Counted from the first letter of the stretch, positions 25,113 through 34,471 are shown. The stretch is DNA of 43,317 nucleotides from Bryobacterales bacterium (GCA_020854055.1 JADZGD010000096.1:1-43317), one strand, 5' to 3'. Notes: a model not told the origin generated them from the sequence alone. Translations and numbers: made by a program.

Positions 25113-26598
25113 AGCTCGGAAATCGCATCCCTTCCACGTATTTATCTTGAAACTCGGGGTCCGCGGCAAGTGAGACGTGCTCGGTAAGCGAGGTCACCTC
25201 GCCGGAATCGCAGGTCTCAAACAGCGCCATTTTCGCCCCCAAAAGCGACGTATTGCCGGCCGATTGAATTAGTTCTTCGGGAAAGGGCAACAGCCCGATC
25301 CGCCGCGCGCTCGACCGGTTGATATAGTTTCCGAAAGCACCCGCCAGGTACAGTTGCTTGACATCAGCGACGGTGGCGTCCAACCGTTCCAGCAGGATCT
25401 GGATTCCGGCCGCGATAGCGCCCTTGGCCAGTTGCAGTTCCCGTATGTCGGCCTGGAGCAGAGAAACCGGCTCGGCCAGTAAGGTGGTCTTCAGGCCGCC
25501 GGCCAGCCGCCCGCTCGTTAGAATAACGCCCCGGTCCAGCAGATGCGCCACCGCGTCCACCAAACCACTTCCACAGAGCCCACGCGGTTGCCCACCCCCC
25601 AGCACCTCACAGACCAGCCCGTTCGATCCGGCCGTCACCGCGGCGATGGCTCCCGTGGCCGCCCGCATTCCCATGCTGATCCGCCCGCCTTCGAAAGCCG
25701 GGCCGGCCGCCGTGGAAGCGCACACCAGCCGCTCTCGCGTACCGAACACCATCTCGCCATTGGTACCGAGATCGATCAACCCGCACAGCTCATCCGCCCG
25801 GGAGAGCCCGGTGGCGAAGATGCCCGCCAGAATGTCGCTCCCCACGAACCCGCCGAGACAACCAAGAAACCGTACCCGCGTATTGCCCAGCGCGGCCCAT
25901 CCGAGTTCGGCGGCGGTAAAGCGCTGCTCGCCATCCTCAACCGGTTGAAACGGATAATGCGACAGCGGCTCCACGTCGATCCCACAAAAGAGATGGTGCA
26001 TCACCGAGTTGCCCGCCAGTGTCACCTCGGCCAACCCCGGCTCCGCGTGCAATTTGCTGATCAACTTCCCCACCGCCACGCGGATCCCGGCCGTCAAGCG
26101 CTGGCGTCCCTCCACCGTCAGCGCGTACTCCACCCGGCTCATCACATCGGCGCCGAAAATCGCCTGCGGGTTGAGCGCCGAGCGAACCCCACGCACCTCC
26201 CCTGTGGCCAGATCCACCAGTTGCGCCACCAGCGTGGTGGTACCGATATCGACCGCAATTCCCTGCCCTTCTCGTGGGGTGAACTGGAATACCGTGTCGT
26301 CCCCGAGTATCGCCGCCTCCCATTGAGCGATCTCCAGCGCGACCGGCGTCCGGACAATCGACCGGCAGGCCAGCCGCCATCCCGCCTCCAACTCGTTAGC
26401 CGGAAGGATCCGCTCCTCATCGCCGGTCACGTCGAGGCTGCCCTCCAGCACCCGCACCCGGCACCGCCGGCACCGTCCGTTTCCACCACAGGGAAACTCC
26501 ACCCCGAATGGAAACAGACAGTCACGCAGCCTGGTACCGGCCGGCACGGTAATCGTGCGGCCTAAAGGCCGCAGTTCAATACGCACGAGATCAGACAT
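25090..26598 (-). CDS. ASKHA/[2Fe-2S] corrinoid-activation-like protein (RACo/DUF4445)
   Basis: A 502-aa protein. The N-terminal ferredoxin domain (1-90) has the plant-type cluster C37-x5-C43-x2-C46 ... C78. The middle and C-terminal parts match reductive activators of corrinoid proteins, with 'AVDIGTTTLVAQLVDL', 'LNPQAIFGADVMSRV', 'GLIDLGTNGEMVFG' and 'LCGSGLVDAVAHLL' from the ASKHA ATPase fold. RACo proteins reduce Co(II) corrinoids to Co(I) in methyl-transfer systems using ATP. The start at 26598 is preferred over 26688, which would add a signal-like stretch unsuited to a cytosolic Fe-S protein. No corrinoid methyltransferase is in view. Confidence 0.8.
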   Translation of the reverse strand: MSDLVRIELRPLGRTITVPAGTRLRDCLFPFGVEFPCGGNGRCRRCRVRVLEGSLDVTGDEERILPANELEAGWRLACRSIVRTPVALEIAQWEAAILGDDTVFQFTPREGQGIAVDIGTTTLVAQLVDLATGEVRGVRSALNPQAIFGADVMSRVEYALTVEGRQRLTAGIRVAVGKLISKLHAEPGLAEVTLAGNSVMHHLFCGIDVEPLSHYPFQPVEDGEQRFTAAELGWAALGNTRVRFLGCLGGFVGSDILAGIFATGLSRADELCGLIDLGTNGEMVFGTRERLVCASTAAGPAFEGGRISMGMRAATGAIAAVTAGSNGLVCEVLGGGQPRGLCGSGLVDAVAHLLDRGVILTSGRLAGGLKTTLLAEPVSLLQADIRELQLAKGAIAAGIQILLERLDATVADVKQLYLAGAFGNYINRSSARRIGLLPFPEELIQSAGNTSLLGAKMALFETCDSGEVTSLTEHVSLAADPEFQDKYVEGMRFPSCEEFSDS

Positions 26599-26732
26599 GG
26601 AGATGCGCTCCGGGAGAGCTCCTGGCGAACTGACACATCCAAACAACGAGCTTACCCCGAGTAGCCATTGCCCTGCCCGCGCCGCCATCCATACACTATG
26701 AAAGTCTGGATTTCACGGCTAGGGAGCTGATT

Positions 26733-27323
26733 ATGCCATTCGCCATCCCAATCAGCATTTCGCGGCGGATCATCATCCCCGGTGCCGCTCTCCTACTCGC
26801 CAGCGGAATGTGCGCCGCGGGTGAACACTCGCACGCCAAACCGCAGCGCGAACCCGATGTGATCTACGTTCCCACCCCGCAGGCGGTGGTCGAAGCGATG
26901 CTAAAGATGGCCAACATCAGCGCGGCAGACACGGTCTACGACCTCGGCTGCGGCGACGGACGGCTGGTGATCACCGCCGCTAAGATGTTCGGCGCCCACG
27001 GCGTGGGCGTTGACATCAATCCGGAACGCATCGCCGAGGCGATTGATAACGCCAAAGCGGCGGGCGTGTCCAACCGCGTCAAGTTCATCGAGGGTGACAT
27101 GTTCCAGACCGACATCCACCACGCCTCGGTAGTCACACTTTATCTGTTGACCTCGCTCAACCTGCGGCTGCGGCCGAAGTTGTGGAGCGATCTGAAACCC
27201 GGTAGCCGGGTGGTCTCCCACGCCTTCGACATGGGTGAATGGAAACCGGAGCGGGAAGAATCGGTTAACGGCAGACGCGTCTTCCTTTGGACGATTCCCG
27301 ACAAACCACCCAACCTGAAGTAA
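26733..27323 (+). CDS. Exported SAM-dependent methyltransferase
   Basis: A 196-aa protein. Residues 1-30 look like a cleavable signal peptide (basic start, hydrophobic core, 'MCAAGEHS' cleavage region). The rest is a class I Rossmann methyltransferase with motif I 'VYDLGCGDGRLVI', an acidic 'GVDINPERI', and a conserved 'MFQTDIHHASVVTLYLL' segment. The combination of a SAM-binding fold with an export signal is odd because SAM is cytosolic. Substrate unknown. It stands alone, divergent from the ASKHA gene and convergent with thrC. Confidence 0.75.
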   Translation: MPFAIPISISRRIIIPGAALLLASGMCAAGEHSHAKPQREPDVIYVPTPQAVVEAMLKMANISAADTVYDLGCGDGRLVITAAKMFGAHGVGVDINPERIAEAIDNAKAAGVSNRVKFIEGDMFQTDIHHASVVTLYLLTSLNLRLRPKLWSDLKPGSRVVSHAFDMGEWKPEREESVNGRRVFLWTIPDKPPNLK

Positions 27324-27335
27324 AGCAGACCGCCG

Positions 27336-27357
27336 CGCGCCACCTCAGCGTGGCGTG
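27336..27357. terminator. Hairpin between convergent genes
   Basis: An 8-bp stem (one G.T pair) with loop CTCAGC sits between the methyltransferase stop and the end of thrC, overlapping the thrC stop region. It could act on both strands; no clear T-run is present. Confidence 0.3.
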
Positions 27358-28556
27358 ATGAGCCCGCCCAGCTTGTCCTGTTCCGAGGCGGCGGAGCGGG
27401 GAAACCGGGTGGCGTATGCCTCCAGGTGCTTCAGTCCGGCGCTCGTATTGAAGATCACCACCTTCGAGTCCCTGTCCAGGCGGCCGCCCTCGAACAGCTT
27501 GCGCAGCCCAGCCACACAGGCGGCTCCTTCCGGAGCGGCCAGAATGCCTTGCTTCGAAGCCAGTTCCAGGCCCGCATCCAGCAACTCCTGGTCCGAGACA
27601 GCCAACGCTTCGCCACCACTGTTACGGAGTACGTCGAGAATGAGAAAGCCACCCCGCGGCTTAGGAACGCGAAGGCCGCTAGCGATCGTGAATGCGTCCG
27701 GCCAAAACTCGCATTCCTCCCGGCCTTGCTCGAAGGCCCGCACCACCGGCTGGCATCCCTCCGCCTGCACGGCGATCATTTTCGGTTTGTTGGCCCGAAT
27801 CCAGCCGATCCGTTCCATCTCCTCGAATGCCTTCCACATGCCGATAAGTCCCGCGCCGCCACCCGCCGGGTAGACAATGGCGTCCGGCAGTTCCCAGCGG
27901 AACTGCTCGGCTACTTCGTAGCCCATCGTCTTCTTGCCTTCCACCCGGTAAGGTTCGTTCAAGGCGCCTAGGTCGAACCAGCCCTCGGCGGGCGCCCGCT
28001 CGGCCACCAACCGGGAGCACTCGGTGACCAGGCCATCCACCAGCGTCACCTCGGCGCCGAATGCCTTGCACTCCAGGTAACTCGCCTGCGACACATCGCG
28101 CGGCAGGAAGGCGTGCGCCTCCAGTCCGGCGGCGGCGGCATAAGCGGCCATCGCGCTGGCCGCATTTCCGGTTGAAGGGATAGCCACTTTCCGGATGCCT
28201 AGCTCGAGACACATCGAGATGGCGCAGGATAGCCCCCGCGCCTTGAAGGAACCGGTCGGGTTCACGGCTTCGTCTTTGATCCACACATGCCGGCCCAGCC
28301 ACCCGGCGTGAACCAGCGGCGTCATGCCCTCGCCCAGAGAGACGATGGACCCCGGCCGGCTCACGGGAAGCACCGGCGCGTATCGCCACATGGACGACGG
28401 TCCGTTTGGAATCCAGTCCCGGTTCCAGCTCTCGCGTACCATGTTCAGGTCGTAGCGGGCCAACAGCGGGCCGCCACAAACGCACAGGTTTTGCGGCTTC
28501 GAAGAATCGACACGCGCCCCGCAGCGGGCGCATTCCAGGTGAGTGAGCGTGGTCAT
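27345..28556 (-). CDS. thrC: Threonine synthase
   Basis: A 403-aa PLP enzyme converting O-phosphohomoserine to threonine. The N-terminal Cys-rich segment 'LECARCGARVD ... CVCGGPL' (C9, C12, C25, C27) is typical of this ThrC class. 'NPTGSFKARGL' carries the PLP-binding K105. 'PSTGNAASAMAAYAA' and 'VYPAGGGAGLIGMWKAF' are the phosphate/PLP loops. The length fits the family. It pairs with the homoserine kinase about 10 kb away. The gene is monocistronic here. Confidence 0.92.
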   Translation of the reverse strand: MTTLTHLECARCGARVDSSKPQNLCVCGGPLLARYDLNMVRESWNRDWIPNGPSSMWRYAPVLPVSRPGSIVSLGEGMTPLVHAGWLGRHVWIKDEAVNPTGSFKARGLSCAISMCLELGIRKVAIPSTGNAASAMAAYAAAAGLEAHAFLPRDVSQASYLECKAFGAEVTLVDGLVTECSRLVAERAPAEGWFDLGALNEPYRVEGKKTMGYEVAEQFRWELPDAIVYPAGGGAGLIGMWKAFEEMERIGWIRANKPKMIAVQAEGCQPVVRAFEQGREECEFWPDAFTIASGLRVPKPRGGFLILDVLRNSGGEALAVSDQELLDAGLELASKQGILAAPEGAACVAGLRKLFEGGRLDRDSKVVIFNTSAGLKHLEAYATRFPRSAASEQDKLGGLITPR

Positions 28557-28676
28557 TCGGCTAGCCGGTCAACTACCATTATGAGAGGATGGCACGGCAG
28601 CGGTGAACATAACCGGGATTTTTCCTCAACGATCGCATGCCGCCGTGCGTCGTTCATTGTGTAACAACGATCGGAC

Positions 28677-29336
28677 ATGAAGGGCATTCTTCTTCTCGTT
28701 ATCGGTATTCAAGCGTTTGCGGGCGAGTATGCGGTCCTGTTGAACGGCTTCCGGATCGAGGCCGATAGCCATCAGATCCGGGACGATATGGCCTTGCTCC
28801 ATACGGGGCAGGGTGAAATCTCTATTCCGCTCGAACAGATTATCCGGTTTGAACAAGGAGCCCCCGATCCCACTCCCCCCGCCACCACCAAGTCCACCAC
28901 CGCCGAACCTGCGAAACCGGTGGATGTAGACAGACTTCTGACCGCCGCCGCGCGCAAGCGTGATATCCCACCGGAATTGGTCCAGAGCATCGCCCAGGTG
29001 GAATCCGGATTCCGCACTACGGCCGTCTCGTCCAAAGGCGCGATCGGTCTGATGCAACTAATGCCGGCAACGGCAAAAGCCCAATCGGCTGACCCCCACG
29101 ACGTGGAGCAGAACGCCGAAGCGGGCGCAAACTACCTGGCCGAATTGCTCCAGCACTACGAAAATCAGGACTATCAGGTAGAGAAAGCGTTAGCCGCCTA
29201 CAACGCCGGACCCGCCGCCGTGGACCGCTATAAAGGAATCCCCCCCTACCGCGAAACTCAAGCCTATGTGGCAAAAGTGAAACAGAACTACCACCGGCGT
29301 TTGAAGAAGCGGCCCCGTCCGGCTAACCCGCGGTAA
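28677..29336 (+). CDS. Lytic transglycosylase, SLT family
   Basis: A 219-aa exported peptidoglycan lytic enzyme. A signal peptide covers residues 1-16. A ~65-residue N-terminal region (residues ~17-62) with 'LLNGFRIEADSHQI' looks like a small beta domain, then a Thr/Pro linker (~62-82), then the SLT domain. The catalytic Glu is E109 in 'AQVESGF', followed by 'GLMQLMPATA' (125-134) and 'AYNAGPAAVDRY' (174-). It cleaves the MurNAc-GlcNAc bond in the periplasm. The start at 28677 is the first ATG and gives a good signal sequence. Confidence 0.9.
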   Translation: MKGILLLVIGIQAFAGEYAVLLNGFRIEADSHQIRDDMALLHTGQGEISIPLEQIIRFEQGAPDPTPPATTKSTTAEPAKPVDVDRLLTAAARKRDIPPELVQSIAQVESGFRTTAVSSKGAIGLMQLMPATAKAQSADPHDVEQNAEAGANYLAELLQHYENQDYQVEKALAAYNAGPAAVDRYKGIPPYRETQAYVAKVKQNYHRRLKKRPRPANPR

Positions 29337-29720
29337 CCGCGCTGCTGAAGCTTATTTCAGTCATCAGTCGGTACTTATTGCCACCAATATCGCAACGCCG
29401 GTAGGAAGCTACTCGATCTGCGGTGTTGAGCGATCGCTTTATCCGTGTGGAATTTTCCCACATAGTACACATACAGCCCCGAACCAGCGATCCAGCGCGA
29501 TCTGGGTTATTGGACATTCTTGACGGAATAGTCCGTATACTTACTGGCTGACATCGTGGGGTGGGGCGGTTTCACGATCCTATAACGGGCCGTCCGGTCA
29601 CCCGCCATTTTGTCTGGCCGTTGGAAAACACTACAGAAATTTTATTGATTCAACCTACTTAATTGGGAGTATAATCGCCACAACCAAGTGGTTAGTCTTT
29701 CGATTTGGAGGTGAACTGCA
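29337..29720. other. 384-base non-coding interval before the TonB receptor
   Basis: No gene is supported here. The interval is more AT-rich than its surroundings. It holds an inverted repeat ACGGA-N4-TCCGT (29523-29536), a possible promoter at 29645-29675 and the GGAGGTGA ribosome-binding site (29707-29714) of the receptor gene. It is probably the control region of the receptor. Confidence 0.6.
29645..29675 (+). promoter_or_regulatory. Candidate promoter of the TonB receptor gene
   Basis: A perfect TATAAT at 29670-29675 is preceded by TTGATT at 29645-29650 (spacing 19) or TTCAAC at 29649-29654 (spacing 15). Neither spacing is ideal, but the -10 box stands out and lies 46 bases before the start codon. 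Confidence 0.45.
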
Positions 29721-32700
29721 GTGCTCAGACTCATTTGTGTACCATGCATACTCGCCTTTTTCTCCGTCGCTTCGATGGCGCAGATCCGCGGTACCATCAA
29801 CGGCGACGTGTCCGACCCAAGTGGTACCGCCATACCCAAGGCCAAGGTGACGGTATCGGCGCCGCGCATCGGATTGGTGCGTGAAACCACAACCAATGAG
29901 ACAGGATCGTTCTCCGTACCTTCGCTGCCCGGCGGCGAGTACGAGGTCGCGATCGAAACACCGGGCTTCAGGACGCTGCACCGGTCCGGCATCCGGCTGG
30001 ATACCGACCAGGTGGCCACGATCAGATTTCAACTCGAGGTCGGCCAACACGCCGAACGCGTCAATGTGGTAGCGGAAGCTCCACTCGTGGATACGTCGAC
30101 CGCCGAGGTTTCCCGTCTGATCACCGCAAAGAACCTGCAGAACTACGCTCTGCCTGGGCGCAATCCCTACTACATGCTCGGCATTTTGCCTGGCGTCGTG
30201 TCACGCTACGGCAACTTTGCCACCGACGCCCGCTCCACCAGCTATTCGATGGGTGGACTGATGGTGAACGGCAATCGCAAGGACACTAACTACGTCACGC
30301 TGGACGGCGTCAACAATGGCCGCGTGCGCGACGGCGTCCAGGTGAACAATATTCTGGGCGTGGACTTTATCGAAGAAGTGAACGTGTATACCAGCCGGTA
30401 CGCGCCGGAGTTCGGCCGGACGACGGGCGGTCAGATCAGCTTTATCAGCCGCCGGGGCTCTCAGGATTTCCACCTCACTGGTTACGAATTTTGGATGAGC
30501 AACACCATGGCGGCGACACAGGCCATCACGAACGCCTGGCCACGGCTGCGTTATCACGATTACGGCTTCACCATGGGCGGTCCGCTTTTCATCCCGGGCA
30601 AATGGAACACGGACAAGAACAAGCTATTCGGCTTTTTCGGTTACGAGGCGCGGTACCAGGCCGGCTTCAACCAGAAAACGTCCATCGTTCCCACGCCACT
30701 CGAGCGTTCCGGTAACTTCAGCGCCAGCCCCAAAGTTCCAGTGGATCCGGATACCGGCGCGGCCTTTGCCAACGGCATAATTCCCGTATCGCGTATCAGC
30801 AACTTCGGCAAGGCGTTACAGAAGATTTACCCTGATCCGAACTTCACGGTCGGTGGCAACTACCTGGCCACGCGGAGCCAACCTACCGACAATGGAGATT
30901 TCATTTTCCGGGTAGACTATAACATCAAGCCGAACTGGCAACTGATGGTGCGCGGTTTGCACGGCGACCAGAACTTCACCTCACCCTTCGACAACGCCGG
31001 CAACAACATCCCGCTGTTCGAGGTATATCGCCATCGCCGCGGAAACAACTTCGGTATTGCGCTCACCACCACGTTCAATCCGACTCTGATCAACGAATTT
31101 TCCGTGGGCGAATCCGATTACCGCGAAGATTTCACTCTGCAAGGCGGGGGCTACAGCCGCGACGCCTGGGGCTTTACTTTTCCCCTTTTGTTCACCGGTG
31201 GAAACAACGGAAACCGCTTCCCCGCCGTTAGTATCACCGGGCTCACGGGTGTCACCGGATCCACCCAACCCAGCAAGGCCGCCACACCCACCTTCATCTT
31301 CCAGGACAACCTGACCAAGATCGTTGGCCCTCACAACTTCAAGGCCGGCTTTTACTTCGAGAACATGAACATGAATGAGTTGAACGGCGCCGGGGACAAC
31401 GGTGCGTTCAGCTTTGGTAGTTCGTCCTCGAATCCCCGAAACTCGGGTGTGCCGTGGGCCAACGCCCTGCTCGGTAATTTCGATTCCTACCGCGAGACCG
31501 GTCCGTCGGTGCAGACCGTCTACCACGCCTACGTGCGGGAGTTTTACGCACAGGATAGTTGGAAGATGCGAAGGAATTTTACCCTGGAGTACGGTCTCCG
31601 CTACTCTCTGATCTCCCCGTGGAAAGCCAACTGGAACAACCTGGTTCTGTTTATGCAGAAGTTCTGGGATCCTTCGAAAGCACCCCAGGTAGCCGCCAAC
31701 GGAACGATCGTCAACGGCACGGGCGACATCTATAACGGTCTGGTGCTGCCCGGCAGCGGTTGGCCCGCCGGCGCCGCCGGACGAGTGACCGCCGCCAGCG
31801 ATCCGGCGCTCACCCCTCTGTTCCGAGGCATTCCCGATTACATCAACCCGCTCCAGAAGGGGAATTTCCAGCCCCGCCTCAGTTTCGCCTGGGACGCCTT
31901 CGGCAACGGCAAGCTGGTGGTTCGCAGCGGCGCGGGTATTTTCAACGGCATGACCGGAATCGCCTACTCTGGCTGGTACCTTGGGGCACGCGCTCCGCTG
32001 GTGAAATCCACCACCGTGACCAATGGCAATGCCGACAATCCCGGAAGTGGCGTGCCGAGCACCACAACTACCCCGATCGACGCGAACTCTCTTCCCGAAC
32101 AATACAAGATCCCGGCCATGTACCAGTACAGTTTCGGTATCCAGAGCCAGTTACCCTTCTCGACGCTGCTCGACGTCGCCTATGTCGGTTCCAGCGGCCG
32201 GCACCTCTCACTGAGCCGGCCCCTGAACTTCCTCACGCCGGACCAGCAAGCGGTGCACCAGGGAGTGGATCTGCGGCAATTCCTGCCCTATCGCGGTCTG
32301 AACGGCATTAACCTGGTGGAGCCTTCCGCTACTTCCGAGTACAACTCGATGCAAATCTCGGTGAAGAGGCGCAGCAAGGATCTGACTTACGCCTTCGCCT
32401 ATACGCTGAGCAAGAATATCGGCTATGGCATCGAGGGAATTGCCGGCGGCATGCAGAACCCCTTGAACATCCGGGCCGAGCGTAGTGAACTCGAAGAGAG
32501 CCGGCGTCACAACATCGTGGCCACGCACACTTATGAACCGCCCTGGTTCAGGGACCAGCACGGGCTCGTCGGCCGCATTCTGGGCGGTTGGAGCATCAAC
32601 GGCATGTGGACCTGGAACACGGGCCGCCTCTATACGCCCAGCGTTACCGGTGTAACCGGAGGGGTCGCCACGCGAGCCAACGTCGTCGGGGATTGGAGAC

Positions 32701-33014
32701 TACCCAGCGACCAGCGCACCATCTACCGCTACTTCAACACCACGGCCTTCGCCCGCCCGGCAAGCTGGACTTACGGCAATGCCGGAAAGTGGGTGGTGCG
32801 CGGGCCTGGAGCCTTCGACCTGAGCGCTTTCGCCCTGAAGGACATCCGCGTTGCCGAGCGCTTTAAACTGCAGCTTCGCCTGGAAGCCTTCAACGTCCTC
32901 AACCACTGGTATCCAACCGATATCAACACGACACTCGGCCAGAGCAACTTCGGCCAGATTGGCGGTGTCAGCACGCCGCGGTACCTGCAAATCGGCGCAA
33001 AGTTCTTCTGGTAA
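29721..33014 (+). CDS. TonB-dependent receptor, Oar-like, complete
   Basis: A 1097-aa protein starting at GTG (29721), 6 bases after GGAGGTGA. Signal peptide 1-20 ('FFSVASMAQ'), then a carboxypeptidase-regulatory-like beta-sandwich (~21-110, 'GDVSDPSGTAIPKAKVTV' start), then a plug-like domain (~115-230, 'MLGILPGVVSRYG', 'VTLDGVNNGRVRDG') and a long barrel ending in Phe-Trp. These Oar-like receptors are abundant in Acidobacteriota. They are thought to import large substrates, and the partner genes that would reveal the ligand are absent here. The protein shares its C-terminal pattern with the partial receptor at the left edge. Confidence 0.9.
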   Translation: MLRLICVPCILAFFSVASMAQIRGTINGDVSDPSGTAIPKAKVTVSAPRIGLVRETTTNETGSFSVPSLPGGEYEVAIETPGFRTLHRSGIRLDTDQVATIRFQLEVGQHAERVNVVAEAPLVDTSTAEVSRLITAKNLQNYALPGRNPYYMLGILPGVVSRYGNFATDARSTSYSMGGLMVNGNRKDTNYVTLDGVNNGRVRDGVQVNNILGVDFIEEVNVYTSRYAPEFGRTTGGQISFISRRGSQDFHLTGYEFWMSNTMAATQAITNAWPRLRYHDYGFTMGGPLFIPGKWNTDKNKLFGFFGYEARYQAGFNQKTSIVPTPLERSGNFSASPKVPVDPDTGAAFANGIIPVSRISNFGKALQKIYPDPNFTVGGNYLATRSQPTDNGDFIFRVDYNIKPNWQLMVRGLHGDQNFTSPFDNAGNNIPLFEVYRHRRGNNFGIALTTTFNPTLINEFSVGESDYREDFTLQGGGYSRDAWGFTFPLLFTGGNNGNRFPAVSITGLTGVTGSTQPSKAATPTFIFQDNLTKIVGPHNFKAGFYFENMNMNELNGAGDNGAFSFGSSSSNPRNSGVPWANALLGNFDSYRETGPSVQTVYHAYVREFYAQDSWKMRRNFTLEYGLRYSLISPWKANWNNLVLFMQKFWDPSKAPQVAANGTIVNGTGDIYNGLVLPGSGWPAGAAGRVTAASDPALTPLFRGIPDYINPLQKGNFQPRLSFAWDAFGNGKLVVRSGAGIFNGMTGIAYSGWYLGARAPLVKSTTVTNGNADNPGSGVPSTTTTPIDANSLPEQYKIPAMYQYSFGIQSQLPFSTLLDVAYVGSSGRHLSLSRPLNFLTPDQQAVHQGVDLRQFLPYRGLNGINLVEPSATSEYNSMQISVKRRSKDLTYAFAYTLSKNIGYGIEGIAGGMQNPLNIRAERSELEESRRHNIVATHTYEPPWFRDQHGLVGRILGGWSINGMWTWNTGRLYTPSVTGVTGGVATRANVVGDWRLPSDQRTIYRYFNTTAFARPASWTYGNAGKWVVRGPGAFDLSAFALKDIRVAERFKLQLRLEAFNVLNHWYPTDINTTLGQSNFGQIGGVSTPRYLQIGAKFFW

Positions 33015-33253
33015 ATTCACCCGATTCGCGCGGCGCGCCGGACCTCAGTTGTTCTGGAGAAAAGCACCTGCCCGCTGCTGGTTTCCGCATCTGGGCATAG
33101 CCTGAGCCAGCCAGCAAGCGAAATCCAGTTCGCGAGTCCCAGCGCGCCCGCGCCCATTCGGGCGAGAACGAGTTCGAACAGGAGATCGAGCAGAAGCGAG
33201 TTGAGTTTGGACCGCCGGACGGCTACAATCAAGGGGTAGTCTCCACGCATTCA
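33015..33253. other. Interval between receptor and tRNA
   Basis: A 78-codon minus-strand frame (33017-33250) runs across it, but it overlaps the tRNA promoter and has no recognised family, so no gene is called. The only clear content is the promoter at 33201-33229. Confidence 0.5.
33201..33229 (+). promoter_or_regulatory. Promoter of tRNA-Lys
   Basis: TTGAGT (33201-33206) and TACAAT (33224-33229) are spaced exactly 17 bases apart. A start near 33236 would leave an ~18-base leader before the tRNA at 33254. Confidence 0.65.
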
Positions 33254-33329
<76 letters not shown>

Positions 33330-33362
33330 CGCTTCAATCCTTACGAATAGAAGCTTTAGCAT

Positions 33363-33755
33363 TCACATCCTTTGTCTCCTTCGTGCCGTTTTCTCGCACG
33401 CTGCAGGGACTTTCTTCGGGACCACGATTTTCGGTACGGGCTTCGGCGATTCCAGAGCCCTGACCGCGTCCCGCTTCGCAGCCATCCGGATGTGCGAGTA
33501 TCGCTCCAGCATCACCCGGCTCACGTGGCCCGTCAGGGCGAGCATCGTGCTCTCCGGAACCCCTACCTCGGCCATCTTCGTAGCCGTGGTGGGGTGTCGG
33601 CTCACGCGCTCGCACATCAGGAGCACTGGACACCGGCACCCTTTCGTGTCAGGCCAAACCTGTCTGTTCGGTCTCACCTGCTCGAGGGTGATGACATTAG
33701 GCCTCCACCGTTGGCGCGGTTGGGAGCCTTTCCTGCGGCCTATCCCGTCCACCAA
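33363..33755 (-). pseudogene. Tyrosine recombinase/integrase remnant
   Basis: The translated segment 'ATKMAEVGVPESTMLALTGH' followed by 'SRVMLERYSHIRMAAKRDAV' is the C-terminal catalytic end of a phage-type integrase, including the nucleophile Tyr in 'LERYSHI'. The upstream catalytic HxLRH box is degraded to 'VSRHPTTATK', and the N-terminal catalytic and DNA-binding parts are missing. It lies 34 bases after tRNA-Lys and points toward it, the usual arrangement of an integrated element. I found no second copy of the tRNA 3' end as attR. Confidence 0.7.
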
Positions 33756-33867
33756 TACAGCGTCCCGATGATCGGACGGATGACCACGCCTTCGGCGCTG
33801 ATGATGTTGCCTCCGGCCCCACGCTCAGAAAACCACGTTTTCCGATGATCGATGACAACTGGCGCGT

Positions 33868-34257
33868 CACGGCTTCGTGACGGCCAACGCTGGAGTGGAC
33901 CGGTCCAACGTGCCGGGCGAGGACCGCGCTACCGTGCTCCCCCGCGACCCGGACGCCTGCGCCCGCCGCCTGCGCGAGGCGCTGCACTGCGACGCCGTGA
34001 TCGTGAGCGACACATTCGGGCGCCCCTGGCGCGAGGGAATGGTCAACGTGGCCCCCGGGATTTCCGGGCTCGAGCCGCTGGAGGACTACCGCAGCACCTC
34101 CGACCGCTGCGGGCGGCGACTGGAAGCCACGGTGATCGCTCTCGCCGATGAACTGGCGGCCGCCGCCGGACTGGTGATGAGCAAGAGCGCGGGCACGCCG
34201 GTGCTGCTGATCTCGGGATCCGTCCGGAAGCCCGCGAGGGCTCGGCGCTCGCGTTGA
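33868..34257 (+). pseudogene. cofE: CofE (F420-0:gamma-glutamyl ligase) C-terminal remnant
   Basis: The frame from 'HGFVTANAGVDRSNVPGED' through 'AVIVSDTFGRPWREGMVNV' and 'ALADELAAAAGLVMSKSAG' to 'PVLLISG' is the second half of CofE, which adds glutamates to coenzyme F420. An in-frame stop lies at 33853-33855 and the N-terminal half is absent, so the product cannot be a full enzyme. A short product from the GTG at 33877 is possible in principle. It lies in the decayed island after the tRNA, with no other F420 genes nearby. Confidence 0.65.
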
Positions 34258-34441
34258 TCCGGGCGGCCGAGCGGAATCTGTTTCGTTGAAGCGCCTCAGG
34301 CGTTCGGATCGGTGGGCCGCGGCCGCCGGCACTGGAACCCGTAAACCGTGGCTTTGCGGATGTACAGCTCGAGGCGTACCGGCCCCTGGCGTTTCCGCCT
34401 CGTGGTCCGGCTGGAGGAATCGGCCAAACCCAAAGACTGGC

Positions 34442-34471
34442 CGCGAATGAACGCGAATTAACGCAAATGTT
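34442..34471 (+). repeat. Three tandem 10-base units
   Basis: CGCGAATGAA, CGCGAATTAA and CGCAAATGTT follow each other directly, just beyond the stop of the EamA gene. The rest of the 34258-34473 gap shows nothing I can identify. Confidence 0.5.

Noticed and set aside
26599..26688. Signal-like N-terminal extension of the ASKHA protein
   Set aside because: Export of a [2Fe-2S]/ASKHA activator is implausible, and family members start at the MSDL-type position.
29519..29541. TTGACG followed by TATACT as a promoter
   Set aside because: The two boxes are only about 10 bases apart, too close for sigma-70 use.
33017..33250. 78-codon minus-strand frame with a hydrophobic stretch
   Set aside because: It covers the tRNA promoter, has no ribosome-binding site and no known family.
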